DNA of 64,000 bases, from assembly GCA_025060615.1 (NCBI GenBank), contig JANXBS010000003.1:110441-174440 (forward strand), written 5' to 3'. Source of the DNA: Anaerolineae bacterium. GTDB taxonomy: Bacteria; Chloroflexota; Anaerolineae; DUEN01. The notes under the pieces are model-generated. The model was not told the DNA's origin, made no database searches, and was given only the letters and a program-made list of their open reading frames with translations. Both the position numbers and the translations under genes were made by a program. Numbering within the stretch: position 1 is the stretch's first letter; each line of letters begins with the position of its first letter. Below are positions 24,454-33,555 of the stretch, piece by piece.

Positions 24454-27291
24454 TTAGACCCTAGCAGGCATTGTGAGAGCCTGGGCTAGCTCTTCGGTGC
24501 CATTCACCCGCTCAATGGCCACCGCACAGGCCTTGAATTCCGGCGTCTTAGTCACTGGGTCCAAGGCGGCATTGGTCAGCGCGTTGGTCGGCGCCTCCGG
24601 GAAGTGGAAGCTCATGAATACCACGCCGGGGGCAACCTTCTCCGTGACCTCGGCTATGGTGGTCACCACACCTCGACGGCTGCGAACCTGCACACGATCC
24701 CCATCCTGTATGCCCAGGCGCCGGGCATCCTCGGGATGGATTTCCACCGTGTGGAAGGGCATTCTTGCGCGCAGCCCGGCGCTGCGATGTGTCATTGTGC
24801 CAGTGTGGAAGTGATACAGGCTACGCCCAGTGGTGAGCAAGAACGGGTACTCATCATCCGGCACCTCGGCCGGCGGCAGATATTCCACTGGCGTAAAGCG
24901 GCCTAAACCGCGCGTGAACCGTCCGACGTGAAAGATCGGCGTGCCAGGATGTTGCCGGTCGGGACAGGGCCATTGCAGCCCCTGACGCTCGATCCGGTCG
25001 TAGGTGATGCCGCCATAGGCGGGCGTCAGATGGGCGATCTCCTCCATGATGTCGGCCGGATTGAGGTAGTCCCACGAGCCACAAGGAGCCCGTTGCACCC
25101 GCTGCTGCAGGTCCGGATCTAGAGCCAGACACCGGTTTGCCAGGTCTATTAGAATCTCCCAGTCCGGTCGAGATTGGCCGATGGGACGCAAGGCGCGACG
25201 CACGCGCTGTACACGCCGCTCCGTATTCGTGAATGTGCCGTCCTTCTCGGCGAAGCTGGCCGCCGGCAACACCACATCCGCCAGCGCCGCGGTATCGCTC
25301 AGGAAGATATCCTGAACCACCAGGAAATCGAGGGCTTTTAGCGCTTTTCGCACATAGTTAACATCAGGGTTAGTGAGCACCGAATCCATGCCCACGATGA
25401 GCATGCCGCGCACCTGGCCGGCCAGCGCGGCCTGGAACATCTCGTACATCGTCAGGCCGGGCTCGGCAGGTAGCTCCACTCCCCAGGCCTCCTGGAATTT
25501 GCGCCGATGGGCCTCCACCGTCACGCTTTGGAGACCAGGGTAGTAGTTGGGCAGCGCACCCATGTCGCAGGCGCCCTGGACGTTGTTCTGCCCGCGCAAT
25601 GGGTTCACGCCGCCGCCGGGGACGCCAAGATTGCCCAACATCATCTGCAGGTTGGCGATCGCCAGCACGTTCGCCGTGCCGGTTCGGTGCTCAGTGACAC
25701 CCAGGCAGTAGAGCACGGCGCCTGGGCGATTGGCCGCGAAAAGCCGAGCAGCTCGAATAATATCCTCTGCTGGCACACCGGTGATCTCCGCTACGCGCTC
25801 TGGAGTATAGCTGGCTACGGCCTCGCGTACTGCCTCAAAGTTCTCGGTGCGCTGGGCGATGAATTCATGATCTATCAGGTCTTCGGCGATTACAATATGC
25901 GCTAGGCCGTTTAGCAGCGCAATGTCAGTACCTGGCCTGAGTTGCAAGTGCAAGGTGGCGAACTCCGTGAGCGGGATGCGACGAGGGTCGGCCACGATCA
26001 AAATCGCCCCACGGCGCTTCACCGCCTGCCGTAGGCGCATGCCAACGACTGGATGCGCCTCGGTAGTGTTGGAGCCAATTACGAGGTAACTCTTCGCCTC
26101 GGTTGCGATATCCTCAATGCTATTGGTCATCGCCCCGGAGCCAAATGCCATCGCCAGACCGGCGATCGTGGGGCTGTGTCAGAGGCGGGCACAGTTGTCT
26201 ACGTTATGCGTCCCCCAGATCTGCCTAGTCAGCTTCTGCGTCAGGTAGTTCTCCTCGTTTGTGCAACGAGCGCTGGCGATGCATGCCAAGGCGTTGCTGC
26301 CGAACTCTCGGCGAATCCTCATCATATGCTCGGCGACGATGTGCAGCGCGGTGTCCCAGTCCACCTCGACGAAATCGTCCCGGCCAGCGCCGTCGCCGCG
26401 TGGCTTGCGGCCATTCGGTCCCAGCAGCCACTTTCGCACCAGCGGCCTCGTCAGGCGATCGGGATGGTTGACAAAGTCGTGGCCGAACTTGCCCTTGACG
26501 CACGTCCAGCCGTGGTTAACTGGGGCATCCCACGCCGGCGTGACATAGACGACGCGATTGCGCTTGAGGTCCACATTCAGCTCGATCTGGCAGCCCACCC
26601 CACAATAGGCGCACGTCGTGCGCACCTTGGTCAGCTCCCATGTCCGCCCCTGGCCAATGGCCTGCTTGGGCCACAGGGCCGCCGTTGGACAGACGCTCAC
26701 GCAGGCGCCGCAGAACTCACAGGAGCTATCCAGCATCGTGCTGTCTGGCCCGAAGCCGATGTGAGTCTCAAAGCCACGCCCGAACACCCCCACTGCCTCC
26801 ACGCCGTTGACGTAGTCGCAGGCGCGCACGCAACGGCGACAGCGGATGCACTTGGACAAGTCCACAGCGATGAAGGGGTTCGCGTCTCGGAGGTTATTGG
26901 CCGGCACCCGGCCGGCATAGGCGCGCTCCCTGGCTCCAAACTGGTATGCCAGGTCCTGGAGCTCACAGGCGCCGGCTGCCTCGCACTTCATGCAGTCGAG
27001 GGGATGAATGGAGAGGATTAGCTCCAGGGCGAAGCGGCGAACCTGCTCCACCAACGGCGTCTGAGTGCGGACGATCATGCCCTCGCTGACTGGGGTGGTA
27101 CAGCTTGGCAGAGGGATACGCGCCCCTTCCACCTCCACTACGCAGAGACGACAGCCACCTGTAGGGGGGAGGGCAGGATGGTGACATAGGGTGGGGATGT
27201 GGATGCCGGCCGACTGCGCGGCCTGCAGGATGGTAAAGCTGGCAGGCACGGTGATCTGCTGACCGTCTATCGTGATGTTCACAGTCTTCAT
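24454..27291 (-). CDS. fdhA: Selenocysteine-containing formate dehydrogenase, catalytic subunit
   Basis: This subunit oxidises formate to CO2 (or the reverse) at a molybdenum/tungsten bis-pterin site. It is one 945-residue gene read through an in-frame TGA at 26181-26179 (residue 371). The sequence around it, CARL-U-HSPTIAGLAMAFGSGAMTNS, is the conserved active-site region in which Cys or Sec ligates the metal. A bSECIS hairpin follows at the right distance. Domains in order: [2Fe-2S] ferredoxin (1-80), His/Cys-rich NuoG-type cluster (HPLDCMKCEAAGACEL), two [4Fe-4S] (CIRCRRC...CEFCGACVSVCP), molybdopterin Fe4S4 (CAYCGVGC), then the molybdopterin oxidoreductase and dinucleotide-binding domains. 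AGGAGG precedes the ATG. It follows the NuoE- and NuoF-like genes in one operon, implying NAD-linked, possibly bifurcating, formate dehydrogenase. Confidence 0.93.
26150..26181 (-). promoter_or_regulatory. Bacterial SECIS element with UGA selenocysteine codon
   Basis: On the minus strand, UGA (26181-26179) is followed after 12 bases by ATCGCC (26166-26161), loop GGTCT (26160-26156) and GGCGAT (26155-26150). This 6-bp stem with a GGUCU apical loop starts the loop 18 bases after the UGA. That matches, as I recall it, the Escherichia coli fdhF SECIS spacing and loop. SelB should bind here to direct Sec insertion. Confidence 0.9.
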
Positions 27292-27342
27292 CCCAACCTC
27301 CTGCGCAAGCGAGCCTCGGGCAGGTGAAGGCGTCCCCTTCGC

Positions 27343-29061
27343 TTACTCGGATGTGGCATATACCTTCAGACCACATTTGCCTGTTCGGATATGTTCTTCA
27401 AACTCATCGCGGAAGTACCGTAACACGCTGAGCACCGGCGAGGGGGTAAGCTGTCCTAGTCCGCAGAGCGAGCCGACCTGCATATACCGGGCGATCTCCT
27501 GGATGCGGTCTAGGTCTTCCATCGTTCCTTTTCCCTCGAGGATGCGATCCAACACCTCTAGCAGCCGGGTGCCGCCGATGCTGCAGGGGATGCATTTCCC
27601 ACAGGATTCGACGGCAGCGAAATTCAGGAAGAAGCGGGCGAACTCCACCATGCAGGTGTCCTCGTCCACCACGATCATCCCACCCGAACCCATGACGGCG
27701 CCGGCTGCCTGCAGTGAGTCGTAGTCCACGGGCGTGTCCAGTTGAGAGGCGGGCAGACATCCTCCCAGCGGCCCGCCAGTCTGCACTGCCTTGAACCGCT
27801 TCCCGTCCGGCACGCCGCCCCCGATCTCCTCGATGATCTCCCGCAGCGTGATCCCCATGGGTACCTCGATCAGCCCGGTGCGACGGACTTTACCGGTCAG
27901 GGCAAATACTGCCGTCCCCTTGCTCCGCTCTGTGCCGATGCTGGCGAACCACTCGGCGCCGTGACGCAGAATGGACGGGATGTACGCATACGTCTTGACG
28001 TTGTTGATGTTGGTGGGCTTGCCCCACAGCCCGGACTGGGCGGGATACGGCGGCTTGGGCGTAGGTTCGCCGCGGCGCCCCTCGATGGAGCGCAACAACG
28101 CGGTCTCCTCGCCGCAGACAAACGCGCCGGCGCCTTCCTTGATATAGAGTTGAAAGCCGAATCCCGTGCCCAAGATATTCTCCCCCAGCAACCCATAGCG
28201 CTCTGCCTGAGCAATAGCCGTCTTTAACCGTTCGATGGCCAGGGGATACTCTGCCCGACAGTAGATGTATCCCTCGTGCGCGCCAACGGCGTAACCGCAA
28301 ATGATCATACCCTCGATGACGGCATGAGGATCGCCTTCCAGGATGCTGCGATCCATGAAAGCGCCGGGATCCCCCTCGTCGGCGTTGCACACCACATATT
28401 TTGGTTTTCCCGGTGATGCCCGGGTGATGGCCCACTTGCGGCCTGCCGGGAACCCGCCGCCACCACGGCCACGTAGCCCAGAGGCGGTCACTTCTTCGAT
28501 GACTTGCTCAGGAGTCATGATGGTCAGCGCTTTGGCCAGAGCCTGATAGCCGCCGCGAGCGATGTACGCATCAATGCGCTCTGGGTCAATGATCCCACAG
28601 TTGCGCATGACGATGCGAAGCTGCTTGCGGAACTGCGGCAGGTCCGTGTACAGCGGATCCATTCGCTCGCCGTCGAACAGAGGCTCATAGGCCATCTCCG
28701 AGAGGACCCACTCCGTCACCGGCTTTCCCCCGATGACGTGCTCGACAATGATGCGCTCCGCCATCTCAGGCGTCACGTGGGCATAGGTCACGCGCGGTCG
28801 GCCGGGTAAGGCCACATCGACCAACGGCTCGTAGGAGCACATGCCGATGCATCCTACTGTGGAGGTCTGAAGCCGCACCCTTCGATCTCGCGCGGCATCC
28901 CGGAGCGCCACTTGGACATCCAACGCGCCGGCGGCACGGCCGCACGTCCCCGATCCAATGAAGACCACAGGTTGCTCCTGCCGCCTGCGGCGCATCTCCG
29001 CCAATGTCTCAGCCTGGCGGCTCTCCAGTTCAGCAGGTGAGGTGATCTTTCCTGCGGCCAT
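27343..29061 (-). CDS. nuoF: NAD-binding NuoF/HoxF-like subunit of the formate dehydrogenase
   Basis: A 572-residue diaphorase subunit that passes electrons between NAD(H) and the Fe-S chain via FMN. An N-terminal thioredoxin-like [2Fe-2S] domain (about 30-125; CGRAAGA...CIGMC) is followed by the NuoF core, with the FMN/NADH glycine-rich GLRGRGGGGFPAGRKW, NADEGDPGAFMDR and GAGAFVCGEETALL. An SLBB region and the [4Fe-4S] motif SCGKCIPC then CGLG follow. Unlike HndC/HydB-type bifurcating subunits, it lacks the extra C-terminal ferredoxin domain and ends at KCGLKVYATSE. GGAGAGG precedes the ATG; the NuoE-like gene ends 10 bases upstream. Confidence 0.93.
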   Translation of the reverse strand: MAAGKITSPAELESRQAETLAEMRRRRQEQPVVFIGSGTCGRAAGALDVQVALRDAARDRRVRLQTSTVGCIGMCSYEPLVDVALPGRPRVTYAHVTPEMAERIIVEHVIGGKPVTEWVLSEMAYEPLFDGERMDPLYTDLPQFRKQLRIVMRNCGIIDPERIDAYIARGGYQALAKALTIMTPEQVIEEVTASGLRGRGGGGFPAGRKWAITRASPGKPKYVVCNADEGDPGAFMDRSILEGDPHAVIEGMIICGYAVGAHEGYIYCRAEYPLAIERLKTAIAQAERYGLLGENILGTGFGFQLYIKEGAGAFVCGEETALLRSIEGRRGEPTPKPPYPAQSGLWGKPTNINNVKTYAYIPSILRHGAEWFASIGTERSKGTAVFALTGKVRRTGLIEVPMGITLREIIEEIGGGVPDGKRFKAVQTGGPLGGCLPASQLDTPVDYDSLQAAGAVMGSGGMIVVDEDTCMVEFARFFLNFAAVESCGKCIPCSIGGTRLLEVLDRILEGKGTMEDLDRIQEIARYMQVGSLCGLGQLTPSPVLSVLRYFRDEFEEHIRTGKCGLKVYATSE

Positions 29062-29071
29062 ATCTCCTCTC

Positions 29072-29548
29072 CTACTGCTTGCTCAACGCGCGAGCCAACT
29101 CCACGGCCTGCTCCGGAGTCAGCCGACCAACCACCTGTTGATCGAAATAGGCGACCGGGGCCAGTCCGCAGGAACCCAGGCAATAGACGACCTCAAACGT
29201 GAGGGCGCCATCAGGGGTGGTCTCGCCGGGGATCACGACCAGTTCCTGCCGTAATGCGTCAATGATCTTGCGAGCTCCCTTAATATGACAGGCCGTGCCA
29301 TCGCAGAGTCGGATACGATGACGGCCACGCGGTGTCAGGTAGAACTGCGAATAAAACGTCGCGACCCCATACAGCCGAGTGATCGGGATGTGCAGCTCTT
29401 TGGAGATAAGGCGCATCGCCTCTGACGGCAGCCAGCCATATAGCGCCTGCACGCGCTGTAAGATGGGGATGACCGCCTCGCGCTGATCGGCGAACTCTAC
29501 CAAGATGGGCTTTAGAGGATCGAGATTCACCGTGCCTAGGTTGCTCAT
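29072..29548 (-). CDS. nuoE: NuoE/HoxE-like [2Fe-2S] subunit
   Basis: A 158-residue thioredoxin-like ferredoxin subunit carrying one [2Fe-2S] cluster with ligands in CDGTACHIKGA and CLGSCGLAPV, the usual C-x4-C...C-x3-C pattern of NuoE proteins. An N-terminal helical segment (ILQRVQALYGWLPSEAMRLI) precedes the cluster fold. The ATG at 29548 was chosen over a longer frame opening at 29689, because the extra 47 residues have no family similarity and GAGGGAAG lies just upstream of 29548. It is the first gene of the NuoE-NuoF-FdhA operon. Confidence 0.92.
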   Translation of the reverse strand: MSNLGTVNLDPLKPILVEFADQREAVIPILQRVQALYGWLPSEAMRLISKELHIPITRLYGVATFYSQFYLTPRGRHRIRLCDGTACHIKGARKIIDALRQELVVIPGETTPDGALTFEVVYCLGSCGLAPVAYFDQQVVGRLTPEQAVELARALSKQ

Positions 29549-29772
29549 GGCCTTCTTCCCTCGCAAACGGTTTATCAAGAGAGGGGATAAGGCTCCAACT
29601 TTTGGATCTGTTCCACGGCTATGGGAAGGGCTGCAGATGGGAGCGAGCGTTTTCAGCCCACCGGGGTATGAAGAAGCGCCGACTATCAAAGATTATCTCA
29701 AATGCTCAACCCTTTTGGTATGATTCTGAGCATGTTTTACGAGAGGAATAGCCGGCGTGAAGGGCGCAACAG

Positions 29773-30420
29773 CTACTGATCGGGATGCAGCCAGGCGATC
29801 CAGGCGGCGATCCCCTCGCCAGTGCGACAGGAGACCTGAAAGATCGGCGCGTCGCGGTTAACGGCGCGTACGGCGCGCTCGAAGCTCGCCCAATCAAAGT
29901 CTATATACGGCATCAGGTCTATTTTGTTCAACACGATGGCATCCATATCCATGAAGCTAGTGGGATACTTGATCGGCTTATCGTGGCCTTCCGGCACGCT
30001 AGCCACCAACACACGCCGGTGCTCGCCCAACACGAACTGGGTGGGGCACACTAAATTGCCCACATTCTCGATCAAGAGCAAGTCTATCGCCTCTAACGGC
30101 AACTGAGTCAGCGCCTGCGCGATCATTGAGGCGTCGAGGTGACACCCGCCACCCGTGTTGATCTGGATCGCCGGCACGCCAGCCGCCTGAACCCGGTCAG
30201 CGTCCACGCGCGAGGCCAGGTCCCCTTCGATGACGGCTAGGCGTGCTCGATCACGCAGCGCCTCGATGGTGCGCAGGATCAGGCTGGTCTTGCCCGCTCC
30301 CGGCGAGGCGATGAGGTTCACCGCCAGAACTCCAGCTCGATCCAGCCGGGCGCGATTCTCCAGCGCCAGTCGGTCATTGGCATTCAACACCTGTTCCTTG
30401 ACTTTTCGGATCTCCCTCAT
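29773..30420 (-). CDS. hypB: Hydrogenase nickel incorporation GTPase HypB
   Basis: A 215-residue GTPase that delivers nickel to [NiFe]-hydrogenase large subunits with HypA. Visible are the P-loop NLIASPGAGKTSLIL, the metal-site segment TGGGCHLDA (Cys and His ligands), IENVGNLVCP and the base-recognition NKIDL. The N-terminal CxxCGC high-affinity nickel motif of Escherichia coli HypB is absent, as in many HypB proteins. The ATG overlaps the hypA stop (ATGA), indicating coupling. Its likely client is the MvhA-type large subunit at 42.7-44.2 kb; hypCDEF are not in the window. Confidence 0.95.
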   Translation of the reverse strand: MREIRKVKEQVLNANDRLALENRARLDRAGVLAVNLIASPGAGKTSLILRTIEALRDRARLAVIEGDLASRVDADRVQAAGVPAIQINTGGGCHLDASMIAQALTQLPLEAIDLLLIENVGNLVCPTQFVLGEHRRVLVASVPEGHDKPIKYPTSFMDMDAIVLNKIDLMPYIDFDWASFERAVRAVNRDAPIFQVSCRTGEGIAAWIAWLHPDQ

Positions 30421-30767
30421 CCCTTCACCACCTCGATGCTATCTACATAGAGTTCTTTTCCCGCCATCACTTCACCGCCGAGCGTATGGCAGACAGGGCA
30501 AATCCATAGCTGACCATCAGACGGCTCGTAGACAGCCCCGCAGGCTTGACAACGGATCTGGCCTGGCCGGCGCTCGATCACCAGCTCGGCTCCCTCGGCC
30601 AGGGTGCCCTGGCTGAGGAGGTCGAAGTAGAACTGGATGGAATCGGGCACGAAGCCGGTGAAGTCCCCCACCACCAAGCGGATTTGGGTCACGCGTGAGG
30701 CGCCGGCGTCGGCAGCGTGACGGTTGACGATCTCCAGAATGCTTTGTGTAATAGACAATTCGTGCAT
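30417..30767 (-). CDS. hypA: Hydrogenase maturation nickel metallochaperone HypA
   Basis: A 116-residue zinc protein that binds Ni through its N-terminal MHE (His2) and transfers it with HypB. Starting at the ATG at 30767 gives MHELSITQSILEIV, required for nickel binding; a six-residue longer frame would bury that histidine. The zinc site is formed by CQACG and CPVCH. A TGCTACAAT extended -10 (minus strand) ends only 7 bases upstream, so the message may be nearly leaderless. Confidence 0.95.
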   Translation of the reverse strand: MHELSITQSILEIVNRHAADAGASRVTQIRLVVGDFTGFVPDSIQFYFDLLSQGTLAEGAELVIERRPGQIRCQACGAVYEPSDGQLWICPVCHTLGGEVMAGKELYVDSIEVVKG

Positions 30768-30773
30768 GATCCT

Positions 30774-30816
30774 ATTGTAGCACATCTCCGGCCAATGATC
30801 ACTTTTGTGCTATAAT
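30774..30816. promoter_or_regulatory. Divergent extended -10 promoters between hypA and the sensor kinase
   Basis: Toward hypA, minus strand TGC-TACAAT has its hexamer at 30779-30774. Toward the kinase, plus strand TGC-TATAAT occupies 30808-30816. Neither has a good -35, consistent with extended -10 promoters or activator dependence. Confidence 0.5.
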
Positions 30817-30969
30817 TAACAAGGACAAGATATGGTTATAGCAGCCTCCTCATGGCTGTGGGAGTGCCTGCTTCACTTAGGGCGGCGGAGATTTCCATCG
30901 TGCTCCTGGTTTGCAGCGCCAACCTGATCTCGGTGAAAAGCCCAGTGTCAGGCTCAAGGAGAGGCTACC

Positions 30970-32532
30970 ATGCTGTGCGAGCAGGTGAACTCGTTATGCC
31001 TGACTTACGGCTTTGCCTTTTCCATCAGGGGGCTGGCCATGTTTGCGCTGGGACTGGCGGTGCTCCTCGCCCTTCCACGCAGCCGCGAGATCCCCTTAGG
31101 TTGGTCGTTTCGCTACGTGGGCGCCTTTGCGCTCGCCCAGAGCGCATCGGTATGGTTGGGGGCTGTGCAATCCTGGCGGCTGATCGAATGGCTCCCACTG
31201 GAATATCTTCGCACGGCTCTTCGCATCCTCGCTGCCACAATCCTTCTCCAGTTCGGATGTTATGTGCTGGCCCAGCGTGTCCATCGGCTGGCCGTTTGGC
31301 TTCGGCGATTGCCCTTCCTGGCTGCCTTGATCGTAAGCGCCTGGACCGGGATAATATGGGCCAGCCACGCGGCTCATTGGAATGAACTGGCGCGCTGGAT
31401 CGCCCTGACCTCGCTGTTTCTGCCAGGTATGGCGTTGGCCGCCATGGCTTTTTGGCGCATTCACGCAGAGATGGGCGCTGTTGGCCTCAAAGTGCCCGAC
31501 CGAGATGCTAAGCTGGTGGCTCTCGTGATCATCGCCGAAGCGGTGGTCGTAGTCCTGATCGTGGCCCCTGCACCATGGGCGCGTCCCTTAGCCCCTTGGG
31601 CGCAAGGGATCATCTGGTTTGCTGAATTCGCCCGTCCCTGGGTCACGGTGGCGCTGGCCGTGGCCGTCATCCGCTTTCTACGGCTATTTGACCTTGAACG
31701 TGAGCGGCGGCTGGAATCCATGGCGCGCGAACGCCAGGAGGCGTTGAAAAAGGCGGAAGAAGCTCAGCTCCGATTGGAGCAGGAGATCGCACGGTGGAGC
31801 GCGCAACTGGAAGCCCTCACCCGGCGGCGCATCGGACGGGAAGTCTCATCAGAGCCCGGGATGGCACGCTGGCGGGAGAGCGTCGAAGCGGTCGCCGTGG
31901 CGCGGGAGCGCGAGCGAATCAGCCAGGAGCTGCATGATGGGATTGCACAGCTCCTGGGCTATCTTCACCTGCGGGTGCAGGCGGCCCGGCGCGCTTTGGT
32001 GGCCGGTCGGCTGTCAGAAGCGGCGCTGACCTTACAGCAGCTCGAACGACTGGCGGAGACGGCTTATTCTGAGGTGCGGGAAGCCGTCCTGGGATTGCGG
32101 TTAGCCAGCGTCCCTGACATGGAGGAAGCTATCCGGGAATACATAGAGCATTTTCAAGCGCGCTGGAACGTGAATGTGGAATGGGCCATAAAGGACCCTC
32201 AGGCGTTGAGATTGTCGCCGCTGGTGGAGCTGCAACTGTTGCGAGTGCTTCAGGAGGCCCTGACCAACGTGCGCAAGCACGCTCAGGCCCGTCAGGCCCA
32301 CATCACGCTGCAAGCAGACGATGGCTGGATGGTCATGACCGTCGAGGATGATGGCATTGGGTTCGACCCGGAAGAGATCCGGATGGGACATTTCGGATTG
32401 CGTTTGATGCGGGAGCGTTGCGAGAGCGTGGGGGGAAGCCTGCGCGTCGAGAGCACGCCGGGACGGGGCACACGAATCGAGGCACGATTGCCGTTAAAAG
32501 GCCTCTCTGGGGCGGAGAGGGGGACGCGATGA
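30970..32532 (+). CDS. Membrane sensor histidine kinase, NarX/DegS-type (HisKA_3)
   Basis: A 520-residue two-component kinase. The N-terminal half (about 1-245) has roughly seven hydrophobic segments without a large extracellular domain, suggesting sensing within the membrane. A short coiled coil (LERERRLESMARERQEALKKAEEAQ) leads to the HisKA_3 H-box ARERERISQELHDGIAQLLGYL, with the phospho-acceptor His near residue 321. The HATPase domain has ALTNVRKHAQA, VEDDGIGFDPE and GHFGLRLMRERCESVGGSL. AAGGAGAGG precedes the ATG. Its stop overlaps the response-regulator start (ATGA), so the pair is co-expressed. It sits between the hydrogenase maturation genes and the Hdr/Etf/Mvh cluster and may regulate either. 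Confidence 0.93.
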   Translation: MLCEQVNSLCLTYGFAFSIRGLAMFALGLAVLLALPRSREIPLGWSFRYVGAFALAQSASVWLGAVQSWRLIEWLPLEYLRTALRILAATILLQFGCYVLAQRVHRLAVWLRRLPFLAALIVSAWTGIIWASHAAHWNELARWIALTSLFLPGMALAAMAFWRIHAEMGAVGLKVPDRDAKLVALVIIAEAVVVVLIVAPAPWARPLAPWAQGIIWFAEFARPWVTVALAVAVIRFLRLFDLERERRLESMARERQEALKKAEEAQLRLEQEIARWSAQLEALTRRRIGREVSSEPGMARWRESVEAVAVARERERISQELHDGIAQLLGYLHLRVQAARRALVAGRLSEAALTLQQLERLAETAYSEVREAVLGLRLASVPDMEEAIREYIEHFQARWNVNVEWAIKDPQALRLSPLVELQLLRVLQEALTNVRKHAQARQAHITLQADDGWMVMTVEDDGIGFDPEEIRMGHFGLRLMRERCESVGGSLRVESTPGRGTRIEARLPLKGLSGAERGTR

Positions 32533-33194
32533 GACCCATTAGCGTGCTGATAGTGGACGATCACGCGCTGTTTCGCCAGGGTTTGATGAACCTGCTGCGC
32601 GAGTTCAAAGAAATCCGGGTTGTCGGCGAGGCCGCTGACGCTGAGGCGGCGCTGCACCTTGCACGCCAGCTTCGTCCAGACCTGATCTTGATGGATATTC
32701 GGATGCCCGGTCTAGCTGCGTTTGCTGCCACCCGGCAGATCAAACAAGAGCTACCGCAAGCCAAGGTGGTGGTTCTCACCGCGTCCGAGGAAGAGAAAGA
32801 CCTGTTCGAGGCGATCAAGGCCGGCGCCGAAGGATATATCCTCAAGGACACGCGGATCGAGGAGCTGGTACGGATGCTCACCGGCGTCTTTCGCGGCGAG
32901 GCGCCGATTTCCGGCGTGATGGCGGCTAAAATGCTGGGCGAGTTCGCGCGCAGGGCGCAGCACAAGGAGAGAAGGCCGGATCCCACCGAGCTGACGGCAA
33001 GGGAACGCGAGGTGCTCTCGTTGGTGGCAAAAGGAGCATCCAACTTTGAGATCTCTCGGCAATTGCATATCAGCGAGAACACGGTCAAGAAGCATCTGCG
33101 CAGCATCCTGGACAAATTGCACCTCGAGAACCGGGTCCAGGCGGCCATCTACGCATTGCAGGAAGACTTGATAGGCAGTACACACTTGGAGTAA
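32529..33194 (+). CDS. NarL/LuxR-family response regulator
   Basis: A 221-residue DNA-binding response regulator. The receiver has the acidic pocket VDDH (Asp10-Asp11), the phospho-acceptor in LILMDIRMPG (Asp56) and the conserved Lys106 (GYILKD). The C-terminal LuxR-type HTH (about 155-215) reads LTAREREVLSLVAKGASNFEISRQLHISENTVKKHLRSIL. The ATG overlaps the kinase stop codon and follows GGAGAGGGGG; a longer frame from 32418 is an artefact inside the kinase gene. All phosphorylation residues are intact, unlike the receiver at 21.5 kb. Confidence 0.94.
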   Translation: MRPISVLIVDDHALFRQGLMNLLREFKEIRVVGEAADAEAALHLARQLRPDLILMDIRMPGLAAFAATRQIKQELPQAKVVVLTASEEEKDLFEAIKAGAEGYILKDTRIEELVRMLTGVFRGEAPISGVMAAKMLGEFARRAQHKERRPDPTELTAREREVLSLVAKGASNFEISRQLHISENTVKKHLRSILDKLHLENRVQAAIYALQEDLIGSTHLE

Positions 33195-33555
33195 TCAACA
33201 GGACTTAGGCAGTCCGCACACTAACGAAACACCCCTCCTGGCCTTCCCCACCGTGCATGACAAAGGCAAGATTTTTCGAGAGGGGCAACAGTTCCTCTAA
33301 GCTTCCTCCCCTTCCACTAAGTAGCATTCGTACTACTTAAGGGTCACCATTTAGATGGCCCTTTTTTGTGCCCAAAGATGGCCTCCTTGAGGCTGGCAAG
33401 CCTTCCGTTGGTGGCTTACACTTACCTTAGAAAGTTTGTGCGAAAAATCACAATCTTCTCCCGCATTCCACCTCTTTTTAAGGCGCTCAGCTTCAGGTTT
33501 TGTCATGAATACAGCAAGAATGAGCTAGGCCAGGGCGGCTTACCGGAGGCCCGCT
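33195..33555. other. Spacer between two-component system and Hdr/Etf cluster
   Basis: This stretch holds two short hairpins in tandem (33319-33338 and 33339-33367) but no recognisable gene. It probably also carries the promoter of the downstream cluster, though no clear hexamers were found. Confidence 0.5.
33339..33367 (+). terminator. Terminator after the response regulator
   Basis: AAGGG and CCAT pair with ATGG and CCCTT around TTAG, with a 3-base bulge (TCA), followed by TTTTTT. A second small hairpin (AAGTAG/CTACTT) lies immediately upstream. Confidence 0.7.

Noticed and set aside
24454-26151. Second half of formate dehydrogenase as a separate gene
   Set aside because: It starts in mid-domain, shares the frame with the upstream part, and the joining TGA carries a SECIS hairpin.
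26053-27021. Plus-strand 322-codon open frame
   Set aside because: Antisense shadow of the formate dehydrogenase gene, which has strong family motifs on the minus strand.
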